Numbered from the stretch's first letter, positions 18,634-26,968 are shown. The stretch: DNA of 64,000 bases from Caproiciproducens galactitolivorans (GCF_004768785.1 NZ_SRMQ01000001.1:372001-436000), one strand, 5' to 3'. Numbers and translations: made by a program. Notes: generated by a model not told the origin, from the letters alone.

Positions 18634-19788
18634 ATGCGAGTAATGAAACCGATCATAAATTATTTTAAACAAACCGATAAATTGTATTGGCTGATTATGC
18701 TATCCATTTCGGCTTACAGCCTTTTACTGCTGAAACCCATCCCGCCGAGTTCTTCGGGTAGATCCTATTTTACGGTACAGCTTATCGCTATCGTAATTGG
18801 GTATTGCGGAGCAATTTTTTTAACGTTGATTGATTACCGGGAAATTGCGAATTATTGGTATCTTGTAGCCGGCTTTTGCCTTTTTCTAATTGTTTATACC
18901 CACATCTTTGGTGTGGCGGTTACAAGCAGCGGCGGCATCAATGCGAAAGCTTGGATTAAGCTGCCCGGAGGAACATTCCAACCCAGCGAACTGGTTAAAA
19001 TCGGTTTTATGATTACCTTTTCCAAGCACCTGTCGGAATTAAAGAAACGGGAACTGCTCGAGTCTTTTCCGCAGGTTATTCTCCTTGCCTGCCATGCAAT
19101 GGTTCCAATTCTTTTAGTCCATTTTCAAGGGGACGACGGAACAGCGGTTATTTTCTTTTGTATGTTCCTGAGCATGACTTTCGGTGCCGGGGTGCAACTT
19201 CGCTATTTTGCAGCGGTTTTTGCTGCAATTGCCATTGGTTTTCCCATTGCATGGCAATATATATTAAAAGACTATCAGAAAATGCGGCTTACTTCCTTTC
19301 TTCATCCGGAAAATGATCCTCTTAAAGATGGGTACCAGCAGTACCGCGGGATGCTTTCCATTGGCAGCGGCCAGTTTTGGGGACGCGGTTTGTTTAATAG
19401 TGATACCCGTGTCAGCAAAAAAGTTGTTCCGGTACAGGAAAAAGACTTTATTTTTTCTGTAGCAGGAGAATTGCTCGGATTTGTTGGCTGTATGCTGATT
19501 CTTCTTCTTCTGACTCTTCTCCTTTTCCGTACTCTGCGAATTGCGAGGAAATCGCCGGACTGCCTTGGAAGTTCTATCTGCTTCGGCTTTTTCGGGATGG
19601 TTGCGGCACAGGCATTGTTCAATCTGGGGATGTGCCTTAGTCTACTTCCGGTTATGGGCGTTACCCTGCCATTCTTCAGCGCGGGCGGTTCGTCGGCGTC
19701 CTGTCTTTACTTTGGTTTTGGATTGGTAATGAGTGTTTATATGCATAAAGTAAGCCCCGATAAAGTGTCGCTTCAGCATAAATTCTAG
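18634..19788 (+). CDS. SEDS family peptidoglycan glycosyltransferase (RodA/FtsW-like)
   Basis: A 384-residue protein with about ten membrane helices. SEDS proteins polymerise lipid II glycan strands together with a class B penicillin-binding protein. Family signatures are visible: KAWIKLPGGTFQPSELVKIG, YQQYRGMLSIGSGQFWGRGLF, the loop VPVQEKDFIFSVAGELLGFVG with the conserved Asp, and LLPVMGVTLPFFSAGGSS. The last motif has Ala where most members have Tyr (SYGGSS). The lack of a nearby pbp or mre gene leaves the choice between elongation (RodA), division (FtsW) and sporulation (SpoVE) open. It has its own possible promoter and a long hairpin downstream. Confidence 0.9.
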   Translation: MRVMKPIINYFKQTDKLYWLIMLSISAYSLLLLKPIPPSSSGRSYFTVQLIAIVIGYCGAIFLTLIDYREIANYWYLVAGFCLFLIVYTHIFGVAVTSSGGINAKAWIKLPGGTFQPSELVKIGFMITFSKHLSELKKRELLESFPQVILLACHAMVPILLVHFQGDDGTAVIFFCMFLSMTFGAGVQLRYFAAVFAAIAIGFPIAWQYILKDYQKMRLTSFLHPENDPLKDGYQQYRGMLSIGSGQFWGRGLFNSDTRVSKKVVPVQEKDFIFSVAGELLGFVGCMLILLLLTLLLFRTLRIARKSPDCLGSSICFGFFGMVAAQALFNLGMCLSLLPVMGVTLPFFSAGGSSASCLYFGFGLVMSVYMHKVSPDKVSLQHKF

Positions 19789-19836
19789 CGGAGAATCAAT
19801 GCTACCTGCATTACATAGTTTGATATAATTCTTTAG

Positions 19837-19893
19837 AAACCTCCTTTGCTGACTGTTGGCTGCAAAACCACAGTATAAGCAACTGGAGGTTTT
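19837..19893 (+). terminator. Long imperfect hairpin, probable terminator of the SEDS gene
   Basis: AAACCTCC (19837-19844) pairs with GGAGGTTT (19885-19892); inside, TTGCT pairs with AGCAA and CTGTTGG with CCACAG around a bulge. A short T run (TTTTCTC) follows. The structured loop is larger than usual for a simple terminator. Confidence 0.55.
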
Positions 19894-20093
19894 CTCACGC
19901 CGTTTGCTCGAATTCTCTCGGTGCCATAGCCGTGGTAGTGCAAATAAAAAACCGGTAGATAAATTGTTTTAGCAGGCATGAATCAACTGGAGCTTTTTTC
20001 ATATGATAAGAGAAATATATGGAATTTGGCGCCTGCTGTTTTCCGGGAAAATTCAAAAATTGCCGCGGTATGGTTCTTTTTTATTGAAAAATA

Positions 20094-20102
20094 TGCTATA
20101 AT
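20094..20102 (+). promoter_or_regulatory. Extended -10 promoter of fhs
   Basis: TGCTATAAT, a perfect extended -10. The -35 (TTCTTT) is poor. The start would be near 20109, about 25 nt before the fhs ATG. Confidence 0.6.
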
Positions 20103-20133
20103 TTTGACATATTTTTTGTGAGGAGATGCACGA

Positions 20134-21801
20134 ATGCTAACTGACATCGAAATAGCGCAGCAGGCAAAGCTTTTACCGATTGCACAGGTTGCTTCCGAAC
20201 TCGATATTCATGAGGAAGAGCTAGAACCTTACGGCCGGTATAAAGCGAAGCTGAATGACTCTCTCTACAACAGACTTGCCTCCAAGAAGGACGGCAAACT
20301 CATCCTGGTAACGGCGATCAACCCGACTCCGGCGGGCGAGGGAAAAACCACGACAACGGCCGGTCTTGGGGAAGCAATGAAAAAAATCGGCAAAAAAGCG
20401 GTTATCGCCCTGCGGGAACCAAGCCTTGGGCCAGTATTCGGCATCAAGGGCGGGGCCGCCGGCGGCGGTTACGCGCAGGTAGTGCCGATGGAGGACATCA
20501 ACCTGCATTTTACCGGTGATTTTCATGCGATTACCTCCGCGAACAACCTTCTCTGCGCCATGCTCGACAACCATATGCAGCAGGGGAATGTCCTTGGAAT
20601 TGACCCGCGCAGGATTTTAATCAAGCGCTGCCTCGATATGAACGACCGCGCTTTACGGAATATTGTGATTGGACTCGGCGGGAAAATGAGCGGGGTTCCG
20701 CGTGAGGATAGCTTCTGCATTACGGTTGCGACGGAGGTTATGGCGATTTTCTGCCTTGCTTCCGACTTGCTGGATTTGAAGGAACGGCTTGGAAAGATTT
20801 TGATTGCCTATACTTATGAGGGCGCGCCCGTTTATGCGCGTGATTTAAAAGCGGAAGGAGCGATGGCCGCGCTTTTAAAGGATGCGATTTATCCGAACCT
20901 GGTGCAGACGCTGGAAGGAACGCCGGTTATCATGCACGGTGGGCCGTTTGCGAATATTGCCCACGGGTGCAATTCCGTAAGGGCGACGCGTCTGGCGCTT
21001 AAGCTTGCCGATTACTGCATTACGGAGGCAGGATTCGGTTCCGACCTCGGTGCGGAAAAGTTCCTCGATATTAAATGCCGCCTTGCGGGATTAAAGCCTA
21101 ACGCGATTGTGATTGTAGCCACCGCGCGCGCCTTGAAATACAACGGCGGCGTTCCAAAGGATAAAACTGCGTTGGAAAACCTCGATGCGCTGAAAAAGGG
21201 AATTGCCAATCTGGGCGCGCACATTTCCAACATGAAGAAATACGGCGTCCCGGTTGTTGTTGCGATTAACCGCTTTAACAATGATTTCGAAGCGGAACTG
21301 AGCTATATCGAGAACTACTGCCGTGAGAACGGTGCGGATTTCGCGCTGTCCGAGGTTTTTGCAAAAGGCGGCGCAGGCGGCGTGGATTTAGCGAGAAAGG
21401 TGTGCGAAGCGGCTGAGAAGCCGTCCAATTTCCAGCCGATTTATTCGGCGGATTCCACCATTAAACAGAAAATTGAGTGCATTGCAAAAGAGATATACGG
21501 CGCGGACGGTGTGGATTATACAAGTCAGGCGGAAAAAGCCTTGCGGGATATTGAAGCGCTCGGCGGGGATATACTGCCGGTCTGCATTGCGAAAACGCAG
21601 TATTCCTTATCGGATAACCCTGCTTTGTTAGGCAGGCCGGCCGGATTCCGAATTACCATCCGCGACTTGCGCCTTTCGAACGGGGCCGGTTTTGTCGTGG
21701 CCTACGCGGGTGATATTCTCACAATGCCCGGACTGCCCAAGGTGCCTTCCGCCGAAAAAATCGATGTGGATGCACAGGGAAGAATTTCAGGATTATTTTA
21801 A
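20134..21801 (+). CDS. fhs: Formate-tetrahydrofolate ligase
   Basis: Joins formate to tetrahydrofolate with ATP, giving 10-formyl-THF for purines, initiator Met-tRNA or acetogenic one-carbon flow. The 555-residue length is standard. The P-loop TPAGEGKTT (65-73), [18 protein letters not shown] and HFTGDFHAI are strongly conserved family motifs. AGGAG (20121-20125) lies 8 nt before the ATG. It heads a probable five-gene unit fhs-tsaE-tsaB-rpiB-upp with gaps of 17 nt or overlaps. Presence of fhs alone does not show acetogenesis. Confidence 0.98.
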   Translation: MLTDIEIAQQAKLLPIAQVASELDIHEEELEPYGRYKAKLNDSLYNRLASKKDGKLILVTAINPTPAGEGKTTTTAGLGEAMKKIGKKAVIALREPSLGPVFGIKGGAAGGGYAQVVPMEDINLHFTGDFHAITSANNLLCAMLDNHMQQGNVLGIDPRRILIKRCLDMNDRALRNIVIGLGGKMSGVPREDSFCITVATEVMAIFCLASDLLDLKERLGKILIAYTYEGAPVYARDLKAEGAMAALLKDAIYPNLVQTLEGTPVIMHGGPFANIAHGCNSVRATRLALKLADYCITEAGFGSDLGAEKFLDIKCRLAGLKPNAIVIVATARALKYNGGVPKDKTALENLDALKKGIANLGAHISNMKKYGVPVVVAINRFNNDFEAELSYIENYCRENGADFALSEVFAKGGAGGVDLARKVCEAAEKPSNFQPIYSADSTIKQKIECIAKEIYGADGVDYTSQAEKALRDIEALGGDILPVCIAKTQYSLSDNPALLGRPAGFRITIRDLRLSNGAGFVVAYAGDILTMPGLPKVPSAEKIDVDAQGRISGLF

Positions 21802-21818
21802 GTTACAAGGGGACTGCT

Positions 21819-22244
21819 ATGCGGGACATAATGACATCTTCGTTGGCTGAAACAGAAGCGCTCGGCGTGAAAATAGCGGAAAAGCTTTCCGGCGGCGAGG
21901 TGATTGCGCTTTTCGGCGGAATGGGCATGGGAAAAACAGCCTTTACGCGCGGGCTTGCAAGGGGATTGGGAATTTCCGAAGGGGTTTCCAGCCCGACGTT
22001 TGCGCTGGTTCATGAATACCACGGCAGGTTGGACGTTTACCATTTTGATATGTTCCGCGTGTCCGGTTGGGACGACCTGTACTCCACCGGTTTTTTTGAT
22101 TATCTGGAGAGCGGGGGCGTTCTGGTAATCGAATGGAGCGAAAATATTGAAGCCGCGCTTCCGCAGGATGCAATCCGCATTGAAATCCGGCAGGGCGAAG
22201 GCGAAAACGAACGCATTTTTCATATTGAGGGGATGGAACTATGA
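21819..22244 (+). CDS. tsaE: tRNA threonylcarbamoyladenosine ATPase TsaE
   Basis: A 141-residue ATPase that helps TsaB and TsaD make the t6A37 modification of ANN-decoding tRNAs. The P-loop GGMGMGKTAFTRGLARGLG follows an N-terminal helix; SPTFALVHEYHG, VYHFDMFRV and LVIEWSENIE are the family's further motifs. AAGGGG precedes the ATG. The stop overlaps the tsaB start by 4 nt (ATGA), so the two are translationally coupled. tsaD is not in the window. Confidence 0.96.
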   Translation: MRDIMTSSLAETEALGVKIAEKLSGGEVIALFGGMGMGKTAFTRGLARGLGISEGVSSPTFALVHEYHGRLDVYHFDMFRVSGWDDLYSTGFFDYLESGGVLVIEWSENIEAALPQDAIRIEIRQGEGENERIFHIEGMEL

Positions 22245-22951
22245 GAATACTGGCGATTGATTCGTCGGCGACCGCGGCGTCCGCGGCATTGGTTGAGGAC
22301 GGAAAAGTGCTGGGTGAATTTTATATTAACACGAAGCTGACACACAGCCAGACGCTGATGCCGATGATTGATAATGTGCTGAAATGCACGCGCGCGGATT
22401 TACAGAGCGTGGATCTGTTTGCGGTCAGTTCCGGCCCCGGATCCTTTACGGGAGTCCGTATCGGCATCGCGAGCGTCAAGGGCCTTGCCATGGCGCAAGA
22501 CAAGCCCTGTGTGGGCGTGTCCACGTTGGAAGCAATGGCGCGGAATCTTGAACATATGGACTGTACGGTATGCGCGGTTATGGACGCGCGCTGCGGGCAG
22601 GTTTATAATGCGGTTTTTAGTGCACACGACGGAAGAATGGAAAGAATTACGGAAGACCGGGCGATCTCCATTCTGGATTTGGCGGAGGAATGTAAAAAAT
22701 TCGCAAAACCGCTGATGCTTGTTGGAGACGGCGCAAAATTGTGCTATAATAATGAACGGTTTCAAAGTCTTCATGCGCTTTTGCCGCCCGAGCCGCTGCT
22801 GTACCAGCGTGCCTGCGGCGTTGCGAAAGCCGCGTGCAAAGTATATGAGCAGGGCGGAGCAGTATCTTCCGCAGCTCTGATGCCGGTTTATCTACGCCCG
22901 CCGCAAGCGGAGCGCGAACTTAAAAAACGTATAGAAGGAGAAAACAAATGA
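22241..22951 (+). CDS. tsaB: tRNA threonylcarbamoyladenosine factor TsaB
   Basis: An ASKHA-fold protein of 236 residues that pairs with TsaD in t6A synthesis. It opens with ILAIDSSATAASAALVEDG and has HSQTLMPMIDNVL and the SSGPGSFTGVRIGIASVKGLA signature. The C-terminal extension contains PVYLRPPQAERE. It overlaps tsaE and rpiB by 4 nt each. Confidence 0.96.
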   Translation: MRILAIDSSATAASAALVEDGKVLGEFYINTKLTHSQTLMPMIDNVLKCTRADLQSVDLFAVSSGPGSFTGVRIGIASVKGLAMAQDKPCVGVSTLEAMARNLEHMDCTVCAVMDARCGQVYNAVFSAHDGRMERITEDRAISILDLAEECKKFAKPLMLVGDGAKLCYNNERFQSLHALLPPEPLLYQRACGVAKAACKVYEQGGAVSSAALMPVYLRPPQAERELKKRIEGENK

Positions 22952-23391
22952 TAGCTTTAGGAGCAGATCATGGCGGATTGCAGTTAAAAGAAGCGATCAA
23001 AAAGTATTTGGAAAACGAGAACATCGAATATAAAGATTTCGGAACGTTTGACGAAGCTTCCGTTGACTATGCGCCGATTGCGGCGAAGGTTGCACATTGT
23101 ATTATAAATGGAGAAGCGGAACGCGGGATCCTTTGCTGCGGGACAGGCATTGGAATGAGCATTGCCGCCAATAAGGTGAAAGGAATCCGCGCCTCTGTTT
23201 GCTCCGACACATACTGCACGGAAATGACGCGTCGTCACAACAACGCGAATATCCTCTGCCTGGGCGGAAGGGTTATTGACGAAGCAAAAGCAGTTGAGCT
23301 TGCAAAGATTTTCCTGCATGCTGAGTTTGAAGGCGGCCGCCATCAGCGTCGTCTCGACGAAATCGCAGCGATCGAGCGCGGCGAGCTGTAA
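22948..23391 (+). CDS. rpiB: Ribose-5-phosphate isomerase B
   Basis: Interconverts ribose 5-phosphate and ribulose 5-phosphate in the pentose phosphate pathway. The 147-residue chain has GADHGG at the N-terminus, the phosphate and catalytic loop CCGTGIGMSIAANK with the family's catalytic cysteine (Cys63 or Cys64), and RRHNNANILCLGGR. Length is typical. It overlaps tsaB by 4 nt and precedes upp by 24 nt; ribose 5-phosphate is the precursor of the PRPP used by Upp. Confidence 0.96.
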   Translation: MIALGADHGGLQLKEAIKKYLENENIEYKDFGTFDEASVDYAPIAAKVAHCIINGEAERGILCCGTGIGMSIAANKVKGIRASVCSDTYCTEMTRRHNNANILCLGGRVIDEAKAVELAKIFLHAEFEGGRHQRRLDEIAAIERGEL

Positions 23392-23415
23392 TTTTAAATT
23401 TGGAGGCTGTCAGAT

Positions 23416-24048
23416 ATGAATAAACAGGTCTTTATTATGGATCATCCCCTCATCCAGCATAAACTTACGTTTTTGCGTGATAAAAATACGGGCTCAAAGG
23501 AATTCCGCGAGCTGGTAGGCGAAATCGCAATGCTGATGTGTTATGAGGCCACAAGGGATTTACCCTTGGAGGAAACGACGATCGAAACACCGATCAGCAA
23601 AACAAAAACGAAGGTTATCGCGGGCAGAAAGCTCGCGTTTGTCCCGATTTTAAGAGCGGGCCTCGGTATGGTGGACGGCGTGCTCCGCATGGTGCCTGCC
23701 GCGAAGGTTGGTCATATCGGCCTTTACCGCGATCACGAAACCCTGCAGCCGGTCGAATATTACAGCAAGCTTCCGCTGGATATTAACGAGCGCGAAGTGA
23801 TCGTGCTGGATCCGATGCTTGCAACCGGCGGTTCGGGAATCGACGCTGTGACAATCATTAAGCGCAGCAACCCGAAGAGCATCCGCTTTATGTGCATTAT
23901 TGCAGCGCCGGAAGGGGTAAAAGCATTTACGGCTGCCCATCCGGATGTAGAGCTTTATTGCGCTGCCGTAGACGATCATCTTAACGAAAACGGCTATATT
24001 GTTCCGGGACTTGGCGATGCCGGTGACCGCATTTTCGGAACACTTTAA
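23416..24048 (+). CDS. upp: Uracil phosphoribosyltransferase
   Basis: Salvages uracil with PRPP to UMP. The 210-residue chain has the PRPP-binding motif [28 protein letters not shown] near the middle, and the uracil-contacting [15 protein letters not shown] near the C-terminus. TGGAGG precedes the ATG. It closes the fhs-tsaE-tsaB-rpiB-upp unit and is followed by a terminator at 24063-24086. Confidence 0.97.
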   Translation: MNKQVFIMDHPLIQHKLTFLRDKNTGSKEFRELVGEIAMLMCYEATRDLPLEETTIETPISKTKTKVIAGRKLAFVPILRAGLGMVDGVLRMVPAAKVGHIGLYRDHETLQPVEYYSKLPLDINEREVIVLDPMLATGGSGIDAVTIIKRSNPKSIRFMCIIAAPEGVKAFTAAHPDVELYCAAVDDHLNENGYIVPGLGDAGDRIFGTL

Positions 24049-24062
24049 TATGAATAAAATCG

Positions 24063-24086
24063 GGGGCGGCTTTGGCCGTCCCTTTT
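24063..24086 (+). terminator. Rho-independent terminator of upp
   Basis: GGGGCGGC (24063-24070), loop TTTG, GCCGTCCC (24075-24082) with one G-T pair, then TTTT. Confidence 0.85.
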
Positions 24087-24105
24087 GTTATCTGGAGGTT
24101 AAAGA

Positions 24106-24207
24106 ATGGAACTGGAAGAAATGATCCGGTTTTTTACAGCGCGGGTGGACGAATACAACAAGCATATGCTAAGTTGTGGGCTCGAAAAGAGCCCGATATT
24201 CCGTTAA
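24106..24207 (+). pseudogene. Truncated start of a SAM methyltransferase-like gene
   Basis: A 33-codon frame with a perfect TGGAGG (24093-24098) and ATG. The peptide begins MELEEMIRFFTARVDEYNKHML, which resembles the N-terminus of class I SAM-dependent methyltransferases of Clostridiales that begin MEL..M..FF..R...YD.HML. After about residue 22 the similarity ends and a stop follows. The rest of the domain is missing; the yjdF-type leader begins directly afterwards. I infer a deletion that fused the start of one gene to the leader of the next. The family match is from memory. A 6-bp GGGCTC/GAGCCC hairpin (24178-24194) lies in the junction. Confidence 0.5.
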
Positions 24208-24219
24208 GATAGGATTCGA

Positions 24220-24325
24220 AAAGACAAAAACACAGTTCTGGTTGGTAGTCCAGACGCGGCAATCAGCCGTCAGTAACCTGCCTCCTAAGGTTGTCCAGTC
24301 TTTGTTAAGTTGTTTTTTGGGAGGA
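24220..24325 (+). ncRNA. Candidate yjdF-type (azaaromatic) riboswitch leader
   Basis: The leader directly in front of the broken yjdF gene can fold into a closing stem (AAAGAC 24220-24225 with GTCTTT 24298-24303) that encloses three hairpins: TCTGG/CCAGA (24237-24254), CGGC/GCCG (24257-24269) and AACC/GGTT (24275-24292). Past the closing stem comes a T-rich stretch and the ribosome binding site GGGAGGAA. yjdF genes of Firmicutes are known to be preceded by the yjdF motif RNA, which senses azaaromatic compounds. Assignment rests on position and multistem form; I could not compare it with the covariance model. Confidence 0.55.
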
Positions 24326-24332
24326 ACTTCAG

Positions 24333-24714
24333 ATGGACAAATGCAGAATTACGGTGTTTTTTGAGAACCCTTTCTGGGTTGGTGTAATGGAACAGCTGAT
24401 CGATGGAAAGCTGGAAGCTGCGAAAGTAACGTTCGGTGCGGAATCAAAGGATTATGAGATTTACAGCTATTTCTACTGGAAAATCAAAAGATTGAATAAA
24501 AGAAAATCAATCCAAAACGGTTGCAGTAGCTTATCAACCGCCAATTATTGCAAAGCGGAATCGGCACAAGCACAGCAGGCCCTGAAGCTGCAGCAGGAGC
24601 AAGGGAAAACTGGAACGGAAATCTTTTAATCGGAAACAGTTGGAAGAGGAAGAACAGCGGCGGTTTGAACTGCGCCAGAAAAAGAAAAACACAGGGGCAG
24701 ATAACTGCATATGA
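24333..24714 (+). pseudogene. yjdF: Frameshifted yjdF (DUF2992) pseudogene
   Basis: The frame opens with MDKCRITVFFENPFWVGVME and GKLEAAKVTFGAESKDYEIY, the start of the DUF2992/YjdF family. The middle is damaged: NPKRLQ and NRQLLQSGIGT appear in another frame with stop codons in it (TAA and TAG), then AQQALKLQQEQGK returns in the first frame. An apparent extra A near 24608 again shifts the frame, and the family's charged tail LERKSFNRKQLEEEEQRR and FELRQKKK continues in a third segment to TGA 24712-24714. Part of the central region also seems deleted. At least three independent lesions make a working protein unlikely. Its leader looks intact. Confidence 0.82.
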
Positions 24715-24718
24715 AGAT

Positions 24719-24748
24719 GGCTTTGAACCATTAAGGTTCAAAGCCTTT
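24719..24748. terminator. Terminator between yjdF remnant and DUF4380 gene
   Basis: GGCTTTGAACC (24719-24729), loop ATTAA, GGTTCAAAGCC (24735-24745): an 11-bp perfect stem. TTTCTCT follows on the plus strand. It lies just past the stop codon of the convergent DUF4380 gene. Confidence 0.8.
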
Positions 24749-24750
24749 CT

Positions 24751-25689
24751 CTATAAATTCAATTCCTGTACAAATTTTTGGACACTATCTTCATTTAAAG
24801 GGTCGAATATAGCTGGTGTTTTCATCAGGAACAGGTTTTCCACGTGCCGGATGCCTTCTCCGGGCTCAAGACTGTACAGCGGGCTTAGCGTCTGCATTTC
24901 TATAAAATCCTTACACAGATAGGTTTCGGAAGAACAGCCGTAATCCGGGTAAGGGGCCGACGGGCTGTGCACATATCGCTTGACCAGCGTGGTATCGCCG
25001 TTCGCATAGCAGGCCCAGCCGGGGAAATTATTCAGCCCGATTTTAAGGGGCTTTTCATTCTCTTTTTCATGCCGGACGGTGATGAACCGATGGCCAAAGC
25101 AAAGCCGGTTATCGTGGAAATCCGTATTGGGCCAAAGGGATAGGGTCCGGTTGGGGGAAATCAGATTTTCGCCCTCCGCATTGAAAGGAAGAATTTCCGT
25201 TCCGCCTCCATTCAGCATGGTGACTGCCCATAGCGCGCAGGCACGCTTTTCTTTCGAATCATTCTTCGCGCTGTGTACGACCATAATATCGGTTGTGCCT
25301 TCGCTCATAATAATTTCAAAGCTAAGCTGCATATCCGTTTGCTTTTGTCGGGGTGGAGTAAAGGTAACCCCTTCCGGCAAAATGCCGTAAACCACCGGTT
25401 CATTGTCCGGGTAATAGGTGTCCGGCATCTTTTCCGGGCTTAGCCAGATACGGTGTCCCCCGTAATATAAAAAGGCGGCGTCCCTGCCGAAACGCTCTTC
25501 AATTTTTTCGTTCTGTACAGTATATTTCCGTTCCAAATCATTATAAAGGATATTCGATCCGCCCGTAAAACCGAAACGCACAATCCGCGGTCCAAAATTG
25601 ATTGTAACGACAACATCGATTAATCCATTGCTGATCTCCAAACATTTCCCATAGTTCTCGTATTTGATTTCCTTTATTTCAACAGACAA
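24751..25689 (-). CDS. DUF4380 family protein (aldose-epimerase-like fold suspected)
   Basis: A 312-residue cytosolic protein. The N-terminus (LEISNGLIDVVVTINFGPRIVRFGF) and GGHRIWLSPEKMPDTYYPDNEPV follow the pattern of DUF4380 proteins, which have a mutarotase-like beta-sandwich by family annotation. Conserved His, Trp and Glu residues would be candidates for sugar contacts, but no activity is established. It has no signal peptide. It follows tmcAL by 21 nt and is probably co-transcribed, though a functional link is not obvious. Confidence 0.75.
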   Translation of the reverse strand: MSVEIKEIKYENYGKCLEISNGLIDVVVTINFGPRIVRFGFTGGSNILYNDLERKYTVQNEKIEERFGRDAAFLYYGGHRIWLSPEKMPDTYYPDNEPVVYGILPEGVTFTPPRQKQTDMQLSFEIIMSEGTTDIMVVHSAKNDSKEKRACALWAVTMLNGGGTEILPFNAEGENLISPNRTLSLWPNTDFHDNRLCFGHRFITVRHEKENEKPLKIGLNNFPGWACYANGDTTLVKRYVHSPSAPYPDYGCSSETYLCKDFIEMQTLSPLYSLEPGEGIRHVENLFLMKTPAIFDPLNEDSVQKFVQELNL

Positions 25690-25710
25690 TTAAGACACAT
25701 CCTTTCAGCA

Positions 25711-26901
25711 TCAAGACGAAATGGATAGAATACCTGTTGTCCGGTCGCGCCCACAGGGCGCCGCCTGCGAGGAACAAAGGGAATACAGGTCCGTTGCCCT
25801 GCTTTCTAATTCAAGCACACTTTTCCCATCATTGTCAAGGGACAATATGTCTGATGTGTTGGTAACAATAGGGAGTTTTACAGAGGATTTTCGCGAATGC
25901 AGAATTTCCGTCCCCCGTTTGTTAAATCCAAGGACGCGAAGATAGGGGGGGACTCTTTTATTCAAAGAAGAATCTAATTCTAAAAAAGCGGAAAGCACAA
26001 TCCTGCGGATGCGCGCGTGCGTATACCGTTTGGATTTAATAAGCGAATACAATTCGTCAAGGGAGCAGGCTTGGCGGGAAGCATCGTATATGCGGTTTTC
26101 CAGGCCTTCGCTAATGTCCGGTAGGGAAGCGAATTCTTCGCGGCTCATACCCCGCAGCTTTGCGAGGATGGCCCGTTCCACCGTCCCAATAGAAACCGGC
26201 GCGCTGCCCGCCTTGATTTCCCGCAGCGCGATTTCCGCCGCGTTCTCCGGCATCCATGCGGCAAAGCTTTCCCCGGTATGCATGCATTTCCGTATCTTTG
26301 AAGCGGAGGCAATGTCATTCACGGCATCCTGCGCATCATGTGCAGCCCCAATGCGTTGAATCGTAAAAGGGATCACTTTGGAATGTAGGCGGTCTACTGC
26401 CTTTAGATATTCAATCGCGAGAATATTGTTGGGTTCCCGAAGAAGGCGGGAGGCTTCGCCGTCGATTTGGCTCATGGCGTTCTGCCTTGCTTTTGCGAAG
26501 GTCGCCCCGTTTTTGATTTCGTTTTTTATCGCGTCGCGGAAACTGGAGGAGTTCAGCGCTTTTGCCGCACTTTGCAGCTCGTCGATCCGGCCGCACTCGC
26601 TTCCAAAACTCAATATGTCGACACCAAGCGCATCCAGAAGGAAAACCCCGCCGAACGCAAAGGTTTCCGCGCCGGAAAGCGCCCATGGAAGCGGGAGCTC
26701 CAATACAAGATCAACGCCGTTCAAAAGCGCCTGTCTGGTTCTGGCCCATTTTGAAAGGATAGCTGGTTCGCCACGTTGGACAAAATTGCCGCTCATGACC
26801 GCAACAATGTGCGTAGCACCTTCCTCACGGGTACGCGATATGAGTGCGGCGTGTCCGCGGTGAAACGGATTAAATTCAGAAACAATCCCCGCAGTAAGCA
26901 T
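25711..26901 (-). CDS. tmcAL: tRNA(Met) cytidine acetate ligase TmcAL
   Basis: Makes N4-acetylcytidine at the wobble position of elongator tRNA-Met from acetate and ATP in known members (YlbM of Bacillus). The 396-residue chain begins GIVSEFNPFHRGHAALI, the HIGH-like nucleotidyl-transfer motif, followed by MSGNFVQRGEPAI, and has LREPNNILAIEYL and ASKIRKCMHTGE further on. It is divergent from ackA, which makes and uses acetate; the shared promoter region is therefore of interest. An AAGGAG-type site precedes ATG 26901. Confidence 0.94.
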   Translation of the reverse strand: MLTAGIVSEFNPFHRGHAALISRTREEGATHIVAVMSGNFVQRGEPAILSKWARTRQALLNGVDLVLELPLPWALSGAETFAFGGVFLLDALGVDILSFGSECGRIDELQSAAKALNSSSFRDAIKNEIKNGATFAKARQNAMSQIDGEASRLLREPNNILAIEYLKAVDRLHSKVIPFTIQRIGAAHDAQDAVNDIASASKIRKCMHTGESFAAWMPENAAEIALREIKAGSAPVSIGTVERAILAKLRGMSREEFASLPDISEGLENRIYDASRQACSLDELYSLIKSKRYTHARIRRIVLSAFLELDSSLNKRVPPYLRVLGFNKRGTEILHSRKSSVKLPIVTNTSDILSLDNDGKSVLELESRATDLYSLCSSQAAPCGRDRTTGILSISS

Positions 26902-26915
26902 TTTTCATAAACTCC

Positions 26916-26944
26916 TTGAATTTCCGAAGTGGTAGTACTATTAT
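26916..26944 (+). promoter_or_regulatory. Promoter of ackA
   Basis: TTGAAT (26916-26921), 17-nt spacer, TATTAT (26939-26944). The leader is about 50 nt. The -10 overlaps the -10 of the opposite promoter. A small TACTA-TTA-TAGTA dyad also covers it. Confidence 0.7.
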
Positions 26945-26968
26945 AGTATATGGTGTTATTTATGTCGA
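26940..26968 (-). promoter_or_regulatory. Promoter of tmcAL
   Basis: Minus strand: TCGACA (26963-26968), 17-nt spacer, TATAAT (26940-26945). The start would be near 26933, about 30 nt before ATG 26901. Confidence 0.7.

Larger units (their letters stand above)
19789..20133 (+). other. Intergenic region between SEDS gene and fhs
   Basis: The 345 bp hold no coding frame I can support. They contain a long imperfect hairpin (19837-19893), a second distant inverted pair (AGCAGGC 19971-19977 and GCCTGCT 20031-20037) and the fhs promoter near the right end. The second pair does not match the tetrahydrofolate riboswitch as I remember it. Confidence 0.6.

Noticed and set aside
19971-20037. Possible tetrahydrofolate riboswitch before fhs
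   Set aside because: The inverted pair lies upstream of the fhs promoter and does not match the known motif, so it is not part of the fhs mRNA.
24176-24364. 62-codon plus-strand frame across the yjdF leader
   Set aside because: It runs through the structured RNA and the yjdF start in another frame and lacks a ribosome binding site.
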